Part shown: positions 16,815 to 28,900 of the stretch, one piece after another
Layout of the letters: the number at the start of each line of letters is the position of its first letter
How positions within the stretch are numbered: the first letter of the stretch is position 1
Origin: Gavia stellata
Taxonomy: Eukaryota > Chordata > Aves > Gaviiformes > Gaviidae
DNA: 64,000 nt
Assembly: GCF_030936135.1 (NCBI RefSeq)
Contig: NC_082595.1
Location: 112,050,334 to 112,114,333 of the forward strand
Reading direction: 5' to 3'
Position numbers and translations under genes: made by a program
The notes under the pieces: model-generated
Databases searched by the model: none
The model's input: only the letters and a program-made list of their open reading frames with translations
What the model was told of the DNA's origin: nothing

Positions 16815-17735
16815 TGTGCAACGACATCACGTCTGCAATGGCATCAGGTGTGATGGCATCGCGTGGCATCGTGGGTGCAATGGCATCATGTCTGCAATGG
16901 CATCACGTGTGTGACGGCATCACACGTGCAATGGCATCACGTGTGATGGCATCACGTGGCATCGTGGGTGCAATGGCATCACGTCTGCAATGGCATCACG
17001 TGTGTGACGGCATCACATGTGCAATGGCATCACGTGTGCGATGGCATCACGTGTGTAATGGCACCGTGTGTGCAATGGCATTGTGTGTGTGACAGCATTG
17101 TGTGTGCAACGGCATCATGTGTGCAACAGCATCGCATGTGCGATGGCATCACGCGTGTGATGGCATCACATGTGCAATGGCATTGCATGTGTCACAGCAT
17201 CGTGTGTGCGATGGCATCATGTGTGTGATGGCATCACATGTGCAATGGCATTGCATGTGTCACAGCATCGTGTGTGCGATGGCATCGCGTGTGCGATGGC
17301 ATCATGTGTGTGATGGCATCACATGTGCAATGGCATTGCATGTGTCACAGCATCGTGTGTGCAATAGCATCGCGTGTGTGACAGCATCGTGTGTGCAATG
17401 GCATCGCGTGTGCGATGGCATCATGTGTGCAATGGCATTGTGTGTGTGACAGCATCGTGTGTGCAATGGCATCACATGTGCAATGGCATCGCATATGCAA
17501 TGGCATCATGTGTGTGATGGCATCACGTGTGTGATGGCATTGCATGTGTCACAGCATCGTGTGTGCGATGTCATCGCGTGTGTGACAGCATCGTGTGCGC
17601 AATGGCATCGTGTGTGTGATGGCATCACATGTGTGATGGCATCACATGTGTAATGGCATCGTGTGTGCAATGGCATCGTGTGTGCGACAGCATCGTGTGT
17701 GCGATGGCATCACGTGTGCGATGGCATCACGTAGC
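16815..17735. repeat. Minisatellite of about 18-bp units carrying many CACGTG E-boxes
   Basis: About fifty degenerate copies of a unit like ATGGCATCACGTGTGCA, interchanged with variants such as ATGGCATTGCATGTGTC and ACAGCATCGTGTGTGCA. A longer pattern (ATGGCATCACATGTGCAATGG followed by CATTGCATGTGTCACAGC) recurs near 17160, 17225 and 17310. Many copies contain TCACGTG. The array ends about 200 bp past the stop codon of the minus-strand gene at 17937. Open frames within it are artefacts. Confidence 0.93.
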
Positions 17736-17936
17736 GGGCAGCAACCTCCCGTCCCCTCCCGGCGCTGCCGGCTCCATCGCCCCGACTGTTCTGCAAACAC
17801 CCCGTGCGACGTCTCAGCTCCCGGGGCCGGGGAGAGGCTCCAGGACACCCCAAAAGCCGTGGAGATGAGCCGGGTTGGGGTCCTACCAGCAAGCAAGGCC
17901 ACGTGCAGGGTGACGGCGGGGCCCGTCCCCGCTGTC

Positions 17937-19068
17937 CTAGGGCTCGGCGGCGGCGGCGGCGCGGGCGGCCGAGCTCTGCAGACGCCGGCTCAGCTCAGCG
18001 TGGAGGCGGCGGGCGGTGGCGTCGAGGGCCTGGGCCAGGCGGCCGGTGAGCCGTAGCATGTGGGCCACCACACGGACACCCTTCCGCAGCCTGGGCGGGG
18101 GGAGAGAGCAGGCTCAGTGTCCCCTCTGTCCCCCCCCAGCCTCCCCGCATGTGGAAGGTGATGCTGCAGCGCTGGGGGTCCCGGAGGGGGGTCCCCAGCC
18201 TGGGAGCGGAGGTACCCCGACCCCTCCATCCTGGCGAATGCTGCTCCATCATCACGTTGTGGCTCAGCTGCACTGGGGCACTGGTTGGGGAGTGGGTGTC
18301 GTGTCGTGTCCCCCCCCCAACATCCCACCCTGCCCTCAGAGGACCCCCCACCGGCCCCGCTGCGGGGGGTTAAGGGCAGGGACACACGCATGGGGATGTT
18401 AACGGCAGCGGTTTGCTGAGCATCCAAACCCCGCGTGTCACCTGAGAGCCACCACGAAGGCTGCGGGACCCTTGGGGACACCCAGACACCCCCCCCAAGG
18501 TGTCCGCAGCTTGGGGCTGGGTCCCACCCGTGGATCTCGGGGGATCAGCTGCATGGAGCATCTCCCCTGGTCCATCCCCTTCCCACGGCACTTACTTCTC
18601 CTTCTTCTCCGCCGTCTGTGGGTGATCGGCCTCGGCCACGTGAGCCTCCAGCTCCCTGCGGACATTTTCCAGGCTCTCCCGAAATTCCAGGTTGGCCTCA
18701 CGGATGGCGGGCAGCGCCTCGGTGATGACGTCCTGGTAGCGGGTCTGGTTGTCCTCCAGGGTGGCCGCCGTCTCCACGTCCTTCAGGCTGGCCTTGGTGT
18801 CCTGCAAGAGGTTCTTGAGATGATCCAGCTCATGGCCAGAGGTGGAAGGGGGTGGCCCACGGGGGCTGCAAGGGCTGGGGGTGTGGAAGGTGATGCCGCA
18901 GCGCTGGGGGTCCCGGAGGGGGTCCCCATCCTGGGCGAGGTGGTACCCCAACTCCTCCGTCCTGGCGCTGGGTGTCACCTCCTCTTCTGGTCCCCCCTGG
19001 GCGGTGGCGGGGGGGGCGAGGGCGCAGAGCCCCACCAGCAAGCACCAGCCGGGGCCCCCCAGGACCAT
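17937..19068 (-). CDS. Predicted small secreted coiled-coil protein, not recognised
   Basis: Two coding exons on the minus strand, 19068-18596 and 18090-17937, joined by a GT-AG intron whose phase closes (AA|G); 208 residues. The start sits in GACACCATGG, a strong Kozak context, directly after an acceptor (CCCCTGCAG), so an untranslated exon probably lies upstream. Residues 1-23 form a clear signal peptide (CLLVGLCALAPPATAQ). An acidic region follows, then a Cys pair in CGITFHTPSPC (57 and 67), a Pro-rich spacer, and a long charged helix from about HELDHLKNLLQDTKASLKDV. It has one N-glycosylation motif (DNQT) and a second amphipathic helix (HMLRLTGRLAQALDATARRL), ending in an Ala run. No membrane anchor is visible, so an extracellular oligomer is inferred. 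I do not recognise the family. The clean ORF, signal peptide and splice sites argue it is real. It lies between CHRNA2 and EPHX2, where I know of no human gene. Confidence 0.7.
18148..18236 (-). repeat. Intronic partial copy of coding exon (CGITFH region)
   Basis: About 88 bp in the intron of the minus-strand gene match 18881-18966 of its own coding exon at close to 90 percent by eye, with a one-base length difference. On the minus strand the copy can read DPQRCSITFH, against DPQRCGITFH in the exon. The copy ends about 60 bp from the last-exon acceptor. Confidence 0.8.
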
Positions 19069-19074
19069 GGTGTC

Positions 19075-20574
19075 CTGCAGGGGCAAAGAGAAATGGGGGG
19101 GTTGAGGCTGAGGCTGAGACACCCTCTGAGACCCTTTTAGGGTCCACCCCCATGGACCCCCCAGTTTGCACCAGCAAAATCCCCCAAGAACCCTTCTTTT
19201 TCCACGCATTTTTCTCTGGCTGCTGGGATTTGGGGGTGCTGTACCCCGGTCACCCCACATCATGGAGGACACCCCCCCGGGGATGCATTCTGCATCCCCC
19301 CCCCCAGCGCAGCACATGGAGCATAGCAATGGGGAAACTGAGGCACGGAGGGGGCATGGCAAGGGCTGGGGTGAGGCCGATCCTGCCGGGGGGCAGCTCG
19401 TCCCCCCCAACCCCCCCTCGGCAGCCATGGAAAAGCAGGAGGCCGCGGTGGGGGGGGCAGACAATACGGCTCTTTCAAAACCGCCACCGGAAAGCCTTGG
19501 CGCCGGGGCCGGGGGAGCGGGTGCCAGAGGCTGCCGACGCGGCGGGCGCGGGGGGCTCGGGGGGGGTCCCCACCAGCACCCCGCACCATCCCAGCCGGCC
19601 CTGAGCCCCTCTGCAGAGGGAAGGGGGGGGGTCCCACAGGCATCCAGGCTTTGTGCCAGCAACATGGGGTGCAATGAGCTTCCCAGGTCTCAGGCCAGCA
19701 CCTGGCTGGGGTGGGTGGTTTTCGCTTTGGAGCGAAGGGCTCCAAAAGCAGGGGGGGGGGGACGGCAGCTGGGGGACCCCCCGGCGGAGACCACAGCAGC
19801 ACCGCGGCCGAGCCCTGCCACGAGTTGGCCGGGTCTCAGAGGCGTAGCCGTGCTGGCATTTCGCTGGCACCAAGGCTGGGTTGTTCCTCCCGGCTCTTCC
19901 CACCGGAATTAGCGACAAGGCCAGCAAAATCCTTCCTTTTCCCCTTTTTTTTCCCCTCCCCAAAAATGCTCCCACCTTTTAGCCGGGGAGAAGCCGGGCT
20001 TGGCGTCACGGCGGCTGGGCCTCGGGGGGCTGCGGCCCCAGTTTGGGGGTGAGCGGGGGGCTCGCCGTGACGAGGAGGAAAACCCTCGGAGATCGGAGCC
20101 ATGCCAGCAGGCAGGGGAGGGGGCTTCAGCCGCTCACCCGGCGCTGGACCACCCCGGGAGGGTGCTGGGGGGTCCCCTGGGGGGTCCCGGGGAGAGCGGG
20201 AGGTTGGGGACGAGGGATGGGGGACACCCACCCCGGCAGCGGGATGCTGCCCGTAAATGCATGGCTTGTCGGGGCTTCAGCCCCCCGAAAATAACTCTGC
20301 CCCCTCCCCGATCGCCATCCCCGCAAGGCACAGCCCCCCCAGCTCTGCTGCGCTGTGCAGGGGTGCAGTTACCCCCCCATCTCCCCCCCAGGCTGCGGCC
20401 GAGCCAGCATCCCACCCCTTGGTTTGCAGGTGGGGAAACTGAGGCAGGGGGGGGCTGGGATTGCCTGCGAAACCGCTGCCGATCCCTCCCGCTCCCCCAT
20501 GCCCAGCTCACCGCTCGGCGACGCGGCCGTCCCGCCACGGCACTGCTGGCAGCTCCCCGAGGCGGGGCCGGCCC
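19075..20574. other. GC- and CpG-rich upstream region of the minus-strand gene
   Basis: Probably holds the promoter and an untranslated first exon of the minus-strand gene starting at 19068. It is CpG-rich around 19500-19570 and 19990-20110. It has poly-G/poly-C runs (for example near 19300, 19450 and 19750) that favour quadruplexes. I could not fix a transcription start or any coding exon. Confidence 0.4.
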
Positions 20575-22195
20575 ACGCGCACGCACACGCGTGGCCACGG
20601 GCACGGCCACAGCCACGGGCATGCCGTGTCTGGCACCCATCAGGCCAAGGCTGCTTTGGGGTGCATGGGGGGGGGGTGTCACACATGCCCCCCGCCCTGG
20701 GCTGCCTCTCCGGGGGGGGTTTCAGGATTGCTGAAATGGCCGGGCGGCGTGCACGCGTGTGCACATATGTGCTTGGCATGTAGGCGTGTGCTGAGCGTGC
20801 ATGTGCACGCTCGGTGCCCACACACCTGCCTGGTGGTGCACACCTGTGCTCAGCAGTGCACACACATGCTCAGCAGTGCACACGTGTGCTGAGCATCTGC
20901 GCGCATGCCTGGCAGCGCACACGTGTGTTGAGCGTGCACACAAGTGCTGAGCATGCACGCACATGCGTGGCTGTGCACACGCAGCCTCAGTGTGCACAGA
21001 CATGCTCAGAGACGCACACGCATGCTTAATGGTGCACACACATCCTCAGCAACGTGCCTGGTGGTGTGCATACATGCTCAGCATGCACACACGTGTTTCA
21101 CGTATGCACACACGTGTGTGTGCACGTATGTGCACATGTGCGTGCATGCATGTGTATGTGTGCATACACGTCTGCATGTGTGTTTATGCGCATGCTTGTG
21201 CGCGTGCATTTTTGCATGTCCATGTGTGCATGTATGTGTGCATGGTGCGTGCATGTAGGTGAGCACGTCTGCATGGTGCATGCATGTATGTGCGCACGTG
21301 TGCATATGTGTGCATATATGTGTGCATGCGTGCATGCATGTAGGTGCGCATGTGTGCATATGTGTGCATATATGTGTGCATGCGTGCATGCATGTAGGTG
21401 CGCACATGTGCACGTGTGCATATATACGTGCATGGCACATGCATGTAGGTGTGCACGTGTGCATGTGCATGCATATACTGTGCGTGCATGCATGCATGTA
21501 GGTGCGCATGTGTGCATATGTGTGCATATATGTGTGCATGTGTGCATGCATGTAGGTGCACACATGTGCATGTGTGCATATATACGTGCATGGTGCATGC
21601 ATGTAGGTGCGCACGTGTGCATGTGCATGCATATATGTGTGCGTGCATGCATGCATGTAGGTGCGCATGTGTGCATATGTGTGCATATATGTGTGCATGC
21701 GTGCATGCATGTAGGTGCACACGTGTGCACGTGTGCACATATACGTGCATGGTGCATGCATGTAGGTGCGCACATGTGCATGTGTATGCATATATGTGTG
21801 CGTGCGTGCATGCATGTAGGTGCGCATGTGTGCATATGTGTGCATATACGTGTGCATGCGTGCATGCATGTAGGTGCACACGTGTGCATATATGTGCGTA
21901 TATGCGTGCATGGTGCATGCATGTAGGTGCGCACATGTGCACATGTATGCATATATGTGTGCATGATGCATGCATGCAGGTGCGCACGTATGCATATGTG
22001 TGCACATATGTGTGCATCCGTGCACGCATGTAGGTGCGCACGTGCGCGTGTGTGTGCACATATGCGTGCATGCTGCACGCATGTAGGCGCGCACGTGCGC
22101 ATGCGTGTGCATGCGCTCGTGCATGTATGCAGGCGTGTGTGCGTGCATGTGTGTGCATGTGAGCGCGTGTGCGCGGACATGCGTGTGCACGCCTG
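20575..22195. repeat. TG/CA-rich minisatellite with higher-order repeat, alternating purine/pyrimidine
   Basis: The left part (to about 21050) is degenerate, with GTGCACAC and GTGCTGAGC units. From about 21230 it becomes a regular array whose roughly 54-bp unit contains CATGCATGTAGGTGCGCA and stretches such as GTGTGCATATATGTGTGCATG. Three such units form a higher-order repeat of about 160 bp: the junction TGGTGCATGC recurs at 21591, 21750 and 21911. Long open frames on both strands (Cys/His/Met/Val- or His/Thr-rich) are artefacts of the repeat. Confidence 0.94.
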
Positions 22196-22559
22196 CGGCA
22201 CGCGGCCAGTCCTGCCTGCGCACCCCTGCCCCTTCCCACCTCCAGCCCCAGGAGGCCCCTCGGAGGTGGGTGCAGGCAGGTTGGGTCAGCGGGTGCTGCT
22301 GCACCCTGGGGTGCTGCGGGAGCTGAGGGGGGTCCCGGGCTCCCCGTTAATGGGCCAAACCCCGGGGAGCAGCGGCAGGGAGTGGGTGGCGAGGGGGGCA
22401 CCCACGGGCACCCACAGCAGCGGGGGGCCGGTGGGCTGCCACCCACAGACGTGGGGGCCGGGGTTCCCACAGCCCCACGGGACCTGGAGGGTGCTGGTGG
22501 GACGGAGAGGGGTGTCCCCGTGCGGGGGTGCCCCGGGGAGGGGTCCCAGGCGTCCCGGA

Positions 22560-22932
22560 GGGCACCCTCCGTGACGGGCGCCGAACGGCGGCGCTAGGAC
22601 CCAGCGCGGCGCCCAGACAGGGGGCGGGGCGAGGCCTCGGGGGCGGGGCCTGCGGGGCGGTGGAGGGGCCTCAGCGCTGGCGGCGTCAGGGCCGCGGGTT
22701 CGAGCCCGGGTACCGGCGGCGGCGGGTCGGCCATGGCGCGGCGGGCCGTGTTGTTCGACCTTGGCGGCGTGCTCTTCGGGCCCGGCCTGCAGCACTTCCT
22801 GGGCTCCTGCGAGCGGGACTGCGCTCTGCCCAGGTACGGCCTGGCCCGGCCTAACCCGGCCCGGCCCGACCTGGCGGCACTCGTCCGCCCGAGCTTCGGC
22901 GAGTCGCCGCTCGGCCGGAGACACGTAGAGAC
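22560..22932 (+). promoter_or_regulatory. EPHX2: CpG-island promoter of EPHX2 with GC boxes
   Basis: Dense CpG surrounds the EPHX2 start codon. Two perfect GGGGCGGGG Sp1-type boxes at 22621-22629 and 22640-22648 lie about 90-110 bp before the ATG. No TATA box is visible, which suits a broadly expressed gene. Confidence 0.8.
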
Positions 22933-25900
22933 GAAGCGACAATACTGTGTGTGCTGCCGCCGCCCGCGCGGGGTGTGCGCGGCTGGGGCCCCCCTAGCAG
23001 GAGGAGCGGGCTGGGTGTGGGGTGCAGGCTGGGCCCCCCCTGTCCTGGATGTGGGGTGCAAGTCGAGGTCCCTGTGTATATCTGGGGTGCAGGCTGGTGA
23101 CCTCCTGCCTGGATGTGGGGTGCAGGCTGGGTGGGGTCCTGTACTGGATGTGGGGTGTGGGGGGGTGGCCCTGTCCTGGATGCGGGGTGCAGGTCAGGGG
23201 TTAAAACTAATCCCCAGAGAGGCAGGATTGCCATAGAGGACGTTGGCAGAAGTGGTAAGAAGAGCAACTAATAATTAATCAAGCCGGATAATTAATTAAG
23301 CCCATCCCTGCCCCAGCGCTGAGACCGGACACAACTCAGTGCATGAGCCAGAGCTCAAACCCAAAGCGTCAGACCCCCGAGCGGATCCCAAACAGCCTCT
23401 CAAGTCCTGGTGAACCCTTTGCCCCATTTAATAGGGGGTGTTTGCGGATTAGTAATCCCAAAAGCTCCCAAACAGGAGTGGAACAGGTTCTGTCCGTTTG
23501 CAGCGCCCGACACGTCGGGATTTCCCGGCAGCGCGTGGGGTGTTAAAAAAAACCAGCAGGGAGTTAAAAAAAGAATAAAATATTGAATAACTAAATGCTG
23601 GAGGACGTGGAGCAGATGGAGCAATAAATTCCCAGATTATCAGGCCATCAAACATTTTTTTTGCTTCGCTTTATATTAAAAAAAAAACTGATGGCAATCC
23701 TGCTGGAACAGGTAAAGCCGCTTTATTTTTAACCGAGCTGCGTTTTTATCGACTCGGAGGAGCGCTTTGTCGTAAAGCCAGTGGCTGTAATCTTGTTTTA
23801 TTGCCGCTTGAGAAGGCCTTTTGTGATCTTGTGTTAGGGGCAAATTATTTTCCCTCAGCTACAGCTTACAAAATACCCCACTCCGCATTATTTCCTTTTT
23901 TTCTTTTTTAATTCCTGGCAAAGCTCCCTGCTCCTCTATCTGCAGGGCGAAGTAATTGAGCTGCCAGCGGAAACAAATGGGCAGCGATCGCCCGCTCCTG
24001 TAATGAAGTGATGCTCCGGTCCTCCATTGGAGGATGGAGCTCCGTATCCCCGGCACGGAGCATCCCCTTCCCCATAGTGCCCCAACACACCCCCCCGGTA
24101 TTGGGGTGTCCCCTCCACACCCCGACTGACCTCTCCTCTTTTGCCTGGCAGGAATTTCTTGCGACAGGTCATGTTTGCCGGCGGCTCCGACAGTCCTTAT
24201 GCCAAAGCCATGAGGGGACAGATCACCCTGTCCCAGGTGAGCCCTCGGGTACCAGTCGCGGAGCATCGCCGGCGGCTCGGATGCGGTTCGGGAAGGAGCC
24301 GACGGGACCATGCTCCAGGATGGGCTGCGCTTTAATTTTCGGGGAGTCGATGGAATGACGGCGTGGGTGTTTTCCAGCTCTTTTCGGAGATGGAAGAGGG
24401 CTGCAGGCAGCACGCCTCCGCCTCGGGCATCGCCTTGCCGCCCGCCTTCTCCGTCGCCCGAGCCTTCGAGGAGATGGCGGCCGAGGGGACGGTCAATGCC
24501 CCCCTTCTGCGGGCAGCAAGGGTGCTGCGGAGGAACGGTGGGTGCTGGGGGGCTGTTGAGCAAGAGGTGGTGGAGTAAGGGTGCTGCTCCCCTCCCGGGC
24601 AGGTGCCACGGGGGTCCCTGGTCGGTCCCACCACAGAGTCCCTGGTCGGTCCCACCATGGGGGTCCCTGCACGGTCCCTCACCGTCATCAAAGCGCTCTC
24701 TCAGCACCTCTCGGGAGATACTCCGAGCCCTGCTACCAAATCCATCACACACGTTAGCACCCGGCCAGCAATTAGCAGGACGCCGTAGCCCTTCGCCCCG
24801 CGCCGTGGCCGGTCCAGCGGCTCAGTCCTCAGCATCTCAGCGTGCCCGAGCTCCCGCTCACGTCCCGCTCGCGTTGGGACAGTCGAGCTTTGCTTTTCTG
24901 GAAGTACAAATTGGGCATAAGCTCCTGCTGAGCTTCCTTTTACCTCCTGCCAGCGTGTCCTGGTCCGGACAGAGCTTCACAAATCAGATTTTAGGCGTGT
25001 TAGTGTGTTATCGACATCACTCCCATCCTAAATCCAAAACACAGTGCTATACCAGCTACTAGGAAGAAAATTAACTCTATCCCGGGTGAAACCAGGACAG
25101 AAGGTCTGAGAAACGTGGCTGGGGAGGTGAAACCAAACGCTTGCGGGAGAGCCGGAGTGGGATAACCAGCGCTCCCTGCTCTGCCCTTCCCTAGGATTTA
25201 AGACCTGCGTCCTCACCAACAACTGGGTGGACGACAGCGCCGGGCGGCTCTTCACGGCCACGCTGATGAACCTGCTGCGCCGCCACTTCGACCTGGTGAT
25301 CGAGTCCTGCCGGCTCGGAGCGCGGAAGCCGGATCCCGAGATCTACGCCTACGCCCTGGATGCGCTACGGGTGAAGCCGCAGGAGGTACGGCCACCACCC
25401 CAAAAATAGGGCATGGCGGGGGGGGCCCTGTGGGCACCCAAAGCCCAGCGACTGCCCTTTCCCGGGGCGCTGAGCCCGGCTCTCACGGGCGTATCTCCAG
25501 GTCATCCTCCTGGACGACATCGGGGAGAACTTGAAGCCGGCCCAAGAGATGGGCATGGCCACCGTCCTCGTCAGGGACACCGAAACCGTCCTGAAGGAGC
25601 TGGAGGAGCTCTCGGGCGTCCAGGCATGTAGAGGTGGTCGGGGTCCCCTCTCTCCCCTGCTCTCCTGGGGATCCCTGGAGAGCTGGGAGGGATGGGCTCG
25701 GGCTTCTGGGTCTTGCCGTGATGCGGTGCTGGTGCAGGACTTGTGGGTGGCTTTGGAAACGAAGGGGACGGGGGCTGTGATCTCCTGCCCGCCCCGTGGT
25801 GTCCTCATCCCCGGGACCTGCTGAGCCGTGTCCATCTCAAACGCACGGGTGTCCCACCAGCGGCGGGGCGGGGGGGTGTCCCGTGGAGCTCCAGCCTTGC

Positions 25901-28900
25901 TCAGGAGCTCGCTCTGTCCTCCTCACCCCGCAGCTTCACAGCGAAGAAGAGCCGCTGCCAACTGCATGCGATCCATCCGATGTGACCCACGGATACGTGC
26001 CCATCCGGGTAGGGCGAAGGGGACAAGCTGTTCCCAGGCTTTTGGGGGGGGGCAGGTGTCCTGGGGAGGGTGTTGAGCCCCGTGGAAGGATGTACCAGCC
26101 GAGGGGTGGCTTGTTGGGTTGTCCACCCTCCTGCGTGGGCTGCTCTGGGTGAGGGATGCTGAGCTGCCCCATCGTTGAGGTCTTCATCCAGCCCAGGGGC
26201 CAAAACATGCTCGTGTGGCTCCGGGATGCCGGGCCGGAGAGGGTGGGGGGCTCCCACGCCTGGTGGCCAGCGGTGGGTGGAGGGTTGGGGGGGGTGAAGC
26301 CGTGCCACCCGCAGCCGGCGAGGGCTCTCCGTCCCTTCCAGCCCGGCGTCCAGCTGCACTTCGTGGAAATGGGGCACGGCCCCGTCGTCTGCCTCTGCCA
26401 CGGCTTCCCCGAGTCCTGGCTCTCCTGGCGCTACCAGGTGATGGAGGAGACGGGGAGGAGGGTGGACCACGGGGACTGGTGGTGGGATGCTGGAGCGCGG
26501 CGGAGGGGGTGCACGGCCACCACTCCTGGGGGGGTCCTGTGGTGGTCCCACCATCCTGCCTTGAGCCTTGCGGGACACGGGACACAGCCCGGGAGTGTTC
26601 CCCTCACCAGCCCGCGTCCGCCCTCCTGGGGACGTGTCCGGGCACGCTGGGGTGGGCAGATGCAGGATGGGTGCTGGCATCAGGGGAAGGGGGGTCTGGG
26701 GGTCTCCGCATCCTCCGGAGACTGCTGCTTTCCCTCCTAGATCCCAGCTTTGGCTGATGCCGGCTTCAGGGTGATCGCTCTGGAGATGAAGGGCTACGGG
26801 GAGTCCACAGCCCCGCCGGGTGAGCTGGGTTGACTGGGGGGGGGGACGGACGGGGGTGTACGGGGCTGGAGCTGCCTTGGGGGGGTGGAAGCTGTCCCGC
26901 TCCTCCTGCAGCCCCGGCAGCTCGGATGGAGGCAAGATACATCCTTAGAAACGCGTGGATGTTAAAATGATGGCGATGATGTCTTTCGTGCAGACGTAAA
27001 AGAATATTCCCAGGAGCAGATATGCAAGGTGAGGAGCTGCAGGGTACGGACGCGGGCAGGATGAGTGCGGTGTGGGCTGGTAGGGCATGGCCCCGGGCAG
27101 GACCTGACCCTTTCTCTCCTCCCTTCCCCAGGACCTGGTGGTTTTCCTGGACAAACTGGTGAGGAGCCCCCCACGATGGGTCCCTCCTTCTTGGCTGCCC
27201 TTCGCCTCTTCCTTCCCGTGCAGCGGAGCTTCTCGGTGACTTTGTCCCACGCTGGGACATCTGAGCTCCCCGGTAACTTTGGTCCAAAACCCTTGGGGTA
27301 GCACCAAGCCCTGACTTCGTGTTCCATGTGGGGTGGGATTTTAGGGATGGGGCTTTTCATACAACCCATTGCCGGTGGGGAGAACCCATCCCTGGGAGGG
27401 TCTCCAGCTCTGCGTCGCCTTCTCCTGGACCTTGTGTCCGCGCTGAGGACGGGGAGGTGAGCTGGTGGTGCCTGTTTTGGGTTTTGGTAAGCTGGTGAGA
27501 TACTCGTGGAGAAGGATGCTGGGCTGCATCCCCTCTGCCCCCCCGTAAACCCCAACCGGAGCAGTTCCCCCGTGGCTGGGACGGCCGGGGGACCAACGCT
27601 GCCCCTCGGCACGGCTTGAATCCGGTGTCACCTCGGCATCGATCCACTTGGGTTTGGGAGCTGCAGGTTTAATTCCCATCCCGGCGAGGGGATGGGGTTG
27701 ATTTTTGCGCCTTTTAAAAGAGATGAAGTGGGGGGGTGGGGAGGCAGAGCCTGCCAACATCTTCAGGGCTTTTTCCTTGCGAAATGGCTGCCAAGGGAAC
27801 GAGTCCTTCAAAAAGCACAGTGCTAAAAAAAAAAGCCAACTCGAGGAACAAGGGAAAAAAAAAAAAGCCCCTGAGGTTTCGCAAGGGCTCCTCGTGTGAG
27901 GAGCGGTGGTGGTTTTGTGCTGGCATCGGAGCAGGGACGGGTTTTCGGCAGGGGACCAAGCCGGGGGCTGCGGCTGCGGTTTGGTGCCGAGCAGGCGAGG
28001 ATAAATCACCGTGATTTTTTTTTTTTGCTGGGGAATTGCCTTCACGCGGGATTAAAAATGATAAGGAAAATGGATAGAAAGGCGCCCGTTGATGCGCAGC
28101 CTCGCGAGCGGGCGGGCACCCACTTTGCTTCGGGGTGAGCTTGTAGATGGGGCGTGAGGTCGTGGCATCCCATACGGATGGGACTTTGGTTTTCCCTGCT
28201 CCTCTCCCCCCCGGGGGGCTCCTTCTCCCTCCCTGGGACACCCTGGGGGACTTCAGGGAAGATAAATGACTTCACGAAGCTTCACGTGTCATTTGAGCCC
28301 GTATCTGGGATGCAGAGCGGTCCAGGAGCTGGCACGGTGATGGTTAGGGATGGTGGGATGAAACCCATCAGCGCGGAGGGGACCCACTCAGCCCCACATC
28401 AGAGGTGGGAGCTGCCGGGACCCCCCCCCAAACCCTCTGCCCGCCTTGGGGGGGGTCTCAGACGCTGGGTTTCACGCCGTCGGATGGCAGCGAGCAGCGC
28501 TCAACGGCACGCAGCCGGCCCCGAGCCGCGTCCGCCGGGAGGGAATTTTAATTACACTTCTAAATATCAGCTAATTATGAACCAGCTGCTACATTGTCAG
28601 GAGCGGGGGGGTTTAATTGGATTTATTTGTAGGTGCCCAGCGGGGTCAGGAAAAAGGAATGGAGCAGGGGGGAATGGCAAGCTTGGCGTGCCCAGCTCCG
28701 GGCAGGATCCGGCCGGCTCTGGGGGATGCTGTGAGCCCCTTCCCAGAGGGGCTGGGGATTTATTCGGCTGTGTCGATACCACCCCATGCGATGGGCAGCG
28801 GTGGGGGGGACCCGTACGGGTGATCCCAGGGGACGAGCAGCCTCCAGACATGTTTTTGGTGGATAATACCAAACCCCTTTCCTCCGGAGGGCCCATGTAC

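Noticed and set aside
21054-22470. 290-, 408- and 428-codon Cys/His/Met-rich frames on both strands
   Set aside because: Pure products of the TG/CA array. Several frames are open at once, which a real gene would not show.
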